A stretch of 7,186 nt of DNA from Treponema sp. (lineage in GTDB: Bacteria; Spirochaetota; Spirochaetia; Treponematales; Treponemataceae). The stretch is taken from contig SFOB01000113.1 of NCBI GenBank assembly GCA_004554075.1, forward strand, positions 1 through 7,186. The letters are read 5' to 3'. Positions within the stretch are counted from its first letter, which is position 1, and every line of letters begins with the position of its first letter. The position numbers were made by a program, and so were the translations under genes. The notes below the pieces were generated by a model. That model was not told the DNA's origin and searched no databases. It worked only from the letters and a program-made list of their open reading frames with translations. Shown in pieces: positions 5,126 to 7,186 of the stretch.

Positions 5126-6301
5126 TTAAAACTCACCCTCTTCTATATGGCCGAACTCGCAGAATACCTTGGCTAGGGTGGCGTGTTCAATCTGCTCGAG
5201 GGTGTTTCCGATGTGCTTATAAAGTTTGATTTCACCGGTGCCGGTGCCGCCTTCAAGGAGATTCAAAACCTTTCTCTGGCCTTCCGGCAATTCTATTGTG
5301 CGGTTGTTAAGCTCGCGGATTTTGCAGAATACATCAATATCAATTACCCATTCCTTACTGTTAAGACTGGTAGACCAGTGAAGGAGATTCTCTTCCGGAT
5401 TATCATTTTCAGGCATCTGGGCACAATCCCAGACAACAGAAAACTGGCGCTTTGAACCGTCTGCACAAAGTTCTATATCAATATCTTCAAATTTACCTAC
5501 AAAAGAAACGCGCTCTTCAAAAATACCATTAACGGCAAATGAAGATTCAAAAAGTGTTTTTCCAGAAATAACACTTGTAAGATTAGCAGCAGAAATATGA
5601 AAATATGGCTCTGGAACTCCCTTACCCCAGAAACGTTCTGAATAGCCGCAGCAGCGCTTAGGATCTACCGCATATTCATCTCCATCAAAATGAATTGTAC
5701 CGGAAAAATCAGTCTGCAAACCAAAAGGAAACCATCTGATTAAGTCTGATTTATATCCATTGCGATAATCTTTTTTTACGGTATAAGTGATATCCCATTT
5801 TGCATAACCGGCATCACACAAAAGTTCAGGATGAGCCGCAAGCTCTTCCTGAGGAACATTTATAAATCCGCCGATTTTATTTTCATTAAAATATTTATTA
5901 TCTACGATTATTTCAAAAGGTTTATTATTGAATTTAACCTGCTTGGCAGGATAGTAAGAGCAAAACTGTTTTCCCTCTTTTCCAAAGGAACCAACTCTAA
6001 CAGCACAATATGAAGGTTGAACGATAGCTTCTGTAGAAAGATTTTTTGCCGAATCTGTACCTGCCAGTGCATACTGCAGATCCTCAGCTGAAATATTAAC
6101 ACGAGGCTTAAAGCCTAACTGAACAGCATCACTTGATGTCCATGGATTAAGCATTTCAAACTCAATATAAAACATCTGCTCTGCGCCGGTAGAAGTATTT
6201 ACGGCATTAAAGACAAAGCGCCAGTTGTTAATTCCGAGTTTCTTTTTGGCTCCGGTTAATCCGAATTTATAATCATTTGATATCTTTGTAGTCGACTTCA
6301 T
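5126..6301 (-). CDS. Tocopherol cyclase-like / AttH-type lipocalin family protein
   Basis: The protein has 391 residues with no signal peptide or membrane segment, so it is probably cytosolic. The pattern matches bacterial proteins annotated as tocopherol cyclase family: NNWRFVFNAVNTSTGAEQMFYIEFEMLNP (25-53), QPSYCAVRVGSFG (95-107), AAHPELLCDAGYAKWDITY (155-173), FSGTIHFDGDEYAVDPKRCCGYSERFWGKGVPEPYFHISAANLTS (199-243, with the GY...WG core at 219-226). In plants the enzyme closes the chromanol ring of vitamin E; in anaerobic bacteria the substrate is unknown, and no prenylquinone pathway gene is visible here, so real tocopherol synthesis is unlikely. The start is ATG 6301, because AGAAGG (6316 to 6311) lies 9 nt upstream; an in-frame GTG at 6340 has no ribosome site. 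The gene stands alone between two terminators. A hydroxyneurosporene-synthase or AttH-like relationship is the main alternative. Confidence 0.75.
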   Translation of the reverse strand: MKSTTKISNDYKFGLTGAKKKLGINNWRFVFNAVNTSTGAEQMFYIEFEMLNPWTSSDAVQLGFKPRVNISAEDLQYALAGTDSAKNLSTEAIVQPSYCAVRVGSFGKEGKQFCSYYPAKQVKFNNKPFEIIVDNKYFNENKIGGFINVPQEELAAHPELLCDAGYAKWDITYTVKKDYRNGYKSDLIRWFPFGLQTDFSGTIHFDGDEYAVDPKRCCGYSERFWGKGVPEPYFHISAANLTSVISGKTLFESSFAVNGIFEERVSFVGKFEDIDIELCADGSKRQFSVVWDCAQMPENDNPEENLLHWSTSLNSKEWVIDIDVFCKIRELNNRTIELPEGQRKVLNLLEGGTGTGEIKLYKHIGNTLEQIEHATLAKVFCEFGHIEEGEF

Positions 6302-6310
6302 TCTTAAAAA

Positions 6311-6316
6311 CCTTCT
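6311..6316 (-). promoter_or_regulatory. Ribosome binding site deciding the cyclase-like gene start
   Basis: AGAAGG on the minus strand lies 9 nt before ATG 6301-6299. It falls inside the longer frame from GTG 6340, and so argues for the shorter 391-residue protein. Confidence 0.7.
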
Positions 6317-6416
6317 GTCATAAACCGTACTGTCCTGCACAGAAAGGCAGAAACAGGCCTTATTAGGACATGTATATACTTATATTGTCGGAATTTAAAC
6401 GGAAAACTTAATAAAG

Positions 6417-6439
6417 ATTATCGTGTCTGGCCCGATAAT
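6417..6439. promoter_or_regulatory. Operator-like inverted repeat upstream of the cyclase-like gene
   Basis: ATTATCG (6417-6423) and CGATAAT (6433-6439) are a perfect 7-bp inverted repeat separated by 9 nt, the geometry of a dimeric regulator site. It lies 116 bp before the ATG of the cyclase-like gene and upstream of a weak promoter-like pair on the minus strand (TTTAAA, 17 bp, TATACA ending near 6370). There is no T-run, so it is not a terminator. No regulator gene is in the window. Confidence 0.35.
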
Positions 6440-6455
6440 AACAGATTTATCATTT

Positions 6456-6501
6456 TAAAAATTAAAAAGCTGCCGAAATATCAGCTATTTCTGACAGCTT
6501 T
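6456..6501 (-). terminator. Rho-independent terminator after the 72-aa gene
   Basis: On the minus strand AAAGCTG (6501 to 6495) pairs with CAGCTTT (6472 to 6466). After a small internal loop, GAAATA (6491 to 6486) pairs with TATTTC (6480 to 6475) around a 5-nt loop. The stem is followed by TTTTTAATTTTT. It lies 43 nt beyond the stop codon of the 72-aa gene and separates the peptidase transcript from the cyclase-like gene. Confidence 0.85.
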
Positions 6502-6543
6502 CTCTATGAATCAATGACTTTTTTATAATTTAATCAAACAGAA

Positions 6544-6762
6544 TTACTTAAACAGCTTATCGATAGACTTATCAAGCTCTTTCTGCTCTTCCGGAAAATT
6601 GTCGTTCAAGTACTCAAAGCACTCTACGGCTGCACGCTGAGCATGCTCATACCAGATTTCATAAAGCTCACTCTTAAGCTCTCCACCTGGGAAAGGTGCT
6701 CCCTGAACATCAGATACCAGGTCTCTCAGCATCTTTACGCACTGTTTTGTTTTTTTATCCAT
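6544..6762 (-). CDS. Hypothetical 72-residue protein
   Basis: I do not recognise this protein. It is 72 residues from ATG 6762 (MDKKTKQCVKML), with ribosome site GGAGA (6775 to 6771) 8 nt upstream. An in-frame TTG at 6777 would lie partly on that ribosome site and is rejected as start. The sequence is Glu/Lys/Asp-rich with Trp, Tyr and Phe in the centre (ELYEIWYEHAQRAAVECFEYL, about 34-54) and looks fully helical: a basic first helix, a short PFPGG break at 23-27, then a long helix and a charged C-terminus. There is no signal peptide, transmembrane segment or metal-binding motif. It begins 36 nt after the peptidase stop and is followed by a terminator, so it is probably the last gene of that transcript. 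Good ribosome site, codon pattern and terminator placement support it as a real gene. Confidence 0.7.
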   Translation of the reverse strand: MDKKTKQCVKMLRDLVSDVQGAPFPGGELKSELYEIWYEHAQRAAVECFEYLNDNFPEEQKELDKSIDKLFK

Positions 6763-6777
6763 AAACAATTTCTCCAA

Positions 6778-6791
6778 ATTGATACATCAAT
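6778..6791. repeat. Short dyad in the peptidase/72-aa gene spacer
   Basis: ATTGAT (6778-6783) and ATCAAT (6786-6791) are a perfect 6-bp inverted repeat with a 2-nt centre. It lies 2 nt upstream of the ribosome site of the 72-aa gene. It could be a small protein-binding site or a weak mRNA stem near the ribosome site, but short AT-rich dyads also arise by chance. Confidence 0.3.
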
Positions 6792-6798
6792 GTAAAAA

Positions 6799-7186
6799 TT
6801 ATAGCGGAATTTTTATAATATTTCCAGCAAATTTTTCTGATTTTTCTGTAAAATCTGTTTTACTGCAGAAAACAGATTTTGAGCATTTTCTGACAGAAGC
6901 CTCGTAAAGGCGGTCTGCAGCTTTTTCAACATCCTCTTCTGTAACTTCAAGAAGATTATCTACCCTCTTCTGCTTAAAGTCCTGAGGATTTGCATAGAGC
7001 ATTCCTTCAAAGCTTCTGGCGCCACGGTCCTTAGGGCAGGCAGGAACGATTGCATTTCCATAAGCAGAAACAATCGATTTTTCTACTTCTTCCTTTGGAA
7101 TCGGTCTGCTGCAAAGTTCTTTGAGGGAATCAAGATATACCTGAAGAGACTTTCCAGGACTTGGATCGCGGTAAGTTGTCATAAGG
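6799..7186 (-). CDS. M16C (PreP-like, insulinase family) metallopeptidase, C-terminal fragment
   Basis: The frame is open at the right edge and runs to TAA at 6801-6799, giving the last 128-129 residues of a larger protein. The visible part carries TTYRDPSPGKSLQVYLDSLKEL, which matches the 'YRDPn...tl..y' segment of the second M16 half in presequence-protease (M16C) peptidases. It then has the EEVEKSIVSAYG helix, DRGARSFEGMLY and VTEEDVEKAADRLYE typical of the C-terminal M16 domain. The zinc-binding HxxEH motif lies in the first domain, outside the window, so activity cannot be assessed. Bacterial M16C enzymes are usually cytosolic, about 950-1000 residues, and degrade short unfolded peptides. 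The very end (KCSKSVFCSKTDF) is encoded by a perfect inverted repeat. The 72-aa gene follows 36 nt downstream. Confidence 0.82.
   Translation of the reverse strand, partial: LMTTYRDPSPGKSLQVYLDSLKELCSRPIPKEEVEKSIVSAYGNAIVPACPKDRGARSFEGMLYANPQDFKQKRVDNLLEVTEEDVEKAADRLYEASVRKCSKSVFCSKTDFTEKSEKFAGNIIKIPL
6850..6880. repeat. Perfect 12-bp inverted repeat inside the M16C peptidase gene
   Basis: AAAATCTGTTTT (6850-6861) and AAAACAGATTTT (6869-6880) are exact reverse complements around a 7-nt centre. The 31-bp element sits in the coding sequence 49 bp before the peptidase stop. Neither strand has a T-run directly after it, so it does not look like a terminator. As RNA it would form a stable though A-U-rich hairpin. 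Confidence 0.8.

Overview
The window reads as ordinary chromosomal DNA from a host-associated spirochaete, most likely a Treponema-like organism. This is inferred from the overall look of the proteins: a class A PBP with a Cys-rich PTEICPIH tail, a ClpB beginning MNYENFTIKTQEAIQEAS, a PreP-type M16C peptidase and a tocopherol-cyclase-like protein. No rRNA or species-specific marker is present, so the genus is a judgement and not proven. No tRNA, IS element, CRISPR array or prophage gene was seen.

Left part (1-1433, + strand): three closely spaced genes, probably one transcript. They are the 3' end of a class A penicillin-binding protein (PBP1A type), a 132-residue ParB-N-domain protein with no helix-turn-helix but with an amphipathic aromatic/basic C-terminal tail, and a 180-residue exported protein that looks like a small outer-membrane beta-barrel. 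The gaps are 23 and 19 nt. The shared theme, by inference, is the cell envelope.

Middle part (1375-4938, - strand): clpB (disaggregase, complete, 861 aa) is followed by rlmJ (23S rRNA m6A methyltransferase, 303 aa). The 66-nt gap between them is filled by a nested inverted repeat, and rlmJ has no Shine-Dalgarno sequence but has an extended -10 element just before its ATG. The 3' end of rlmJ overlaps the convergent 3' end of the beta-barrel gene by 59 bp.

Right part (5038-7186, - strand): the C-terminal end of an M16C (PreP-like) peptidase is followed by a 72-residue protein of unknown function and a hairpin terminator. Next comes a 391-residue tocopherol-cyclase/AttH-like lipocalin protein, closed by a strong hairpin terminator that isolates it from clpB. 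Gene starts were moved from the longest ORF to the start supported by a Shine-Dalgarno sequence for the beta-barrel gene, clpB, the cyclase-like gene and the 72-aa gene.

I see no clear undescribed multi-gene system. The observation most worth following is the solo ParB-N protein with a possible membrane-binding tail directly after a PBP1A gene. After that come the clpB-rlmJ nested hairpin and the convergent gene overlap. No gene-free stretch exceeds 300 bases. The two intergenic regions of note (4939-5125 and 6302-6543) hold terminators, weak promoter candidates and one operator-like dyad.
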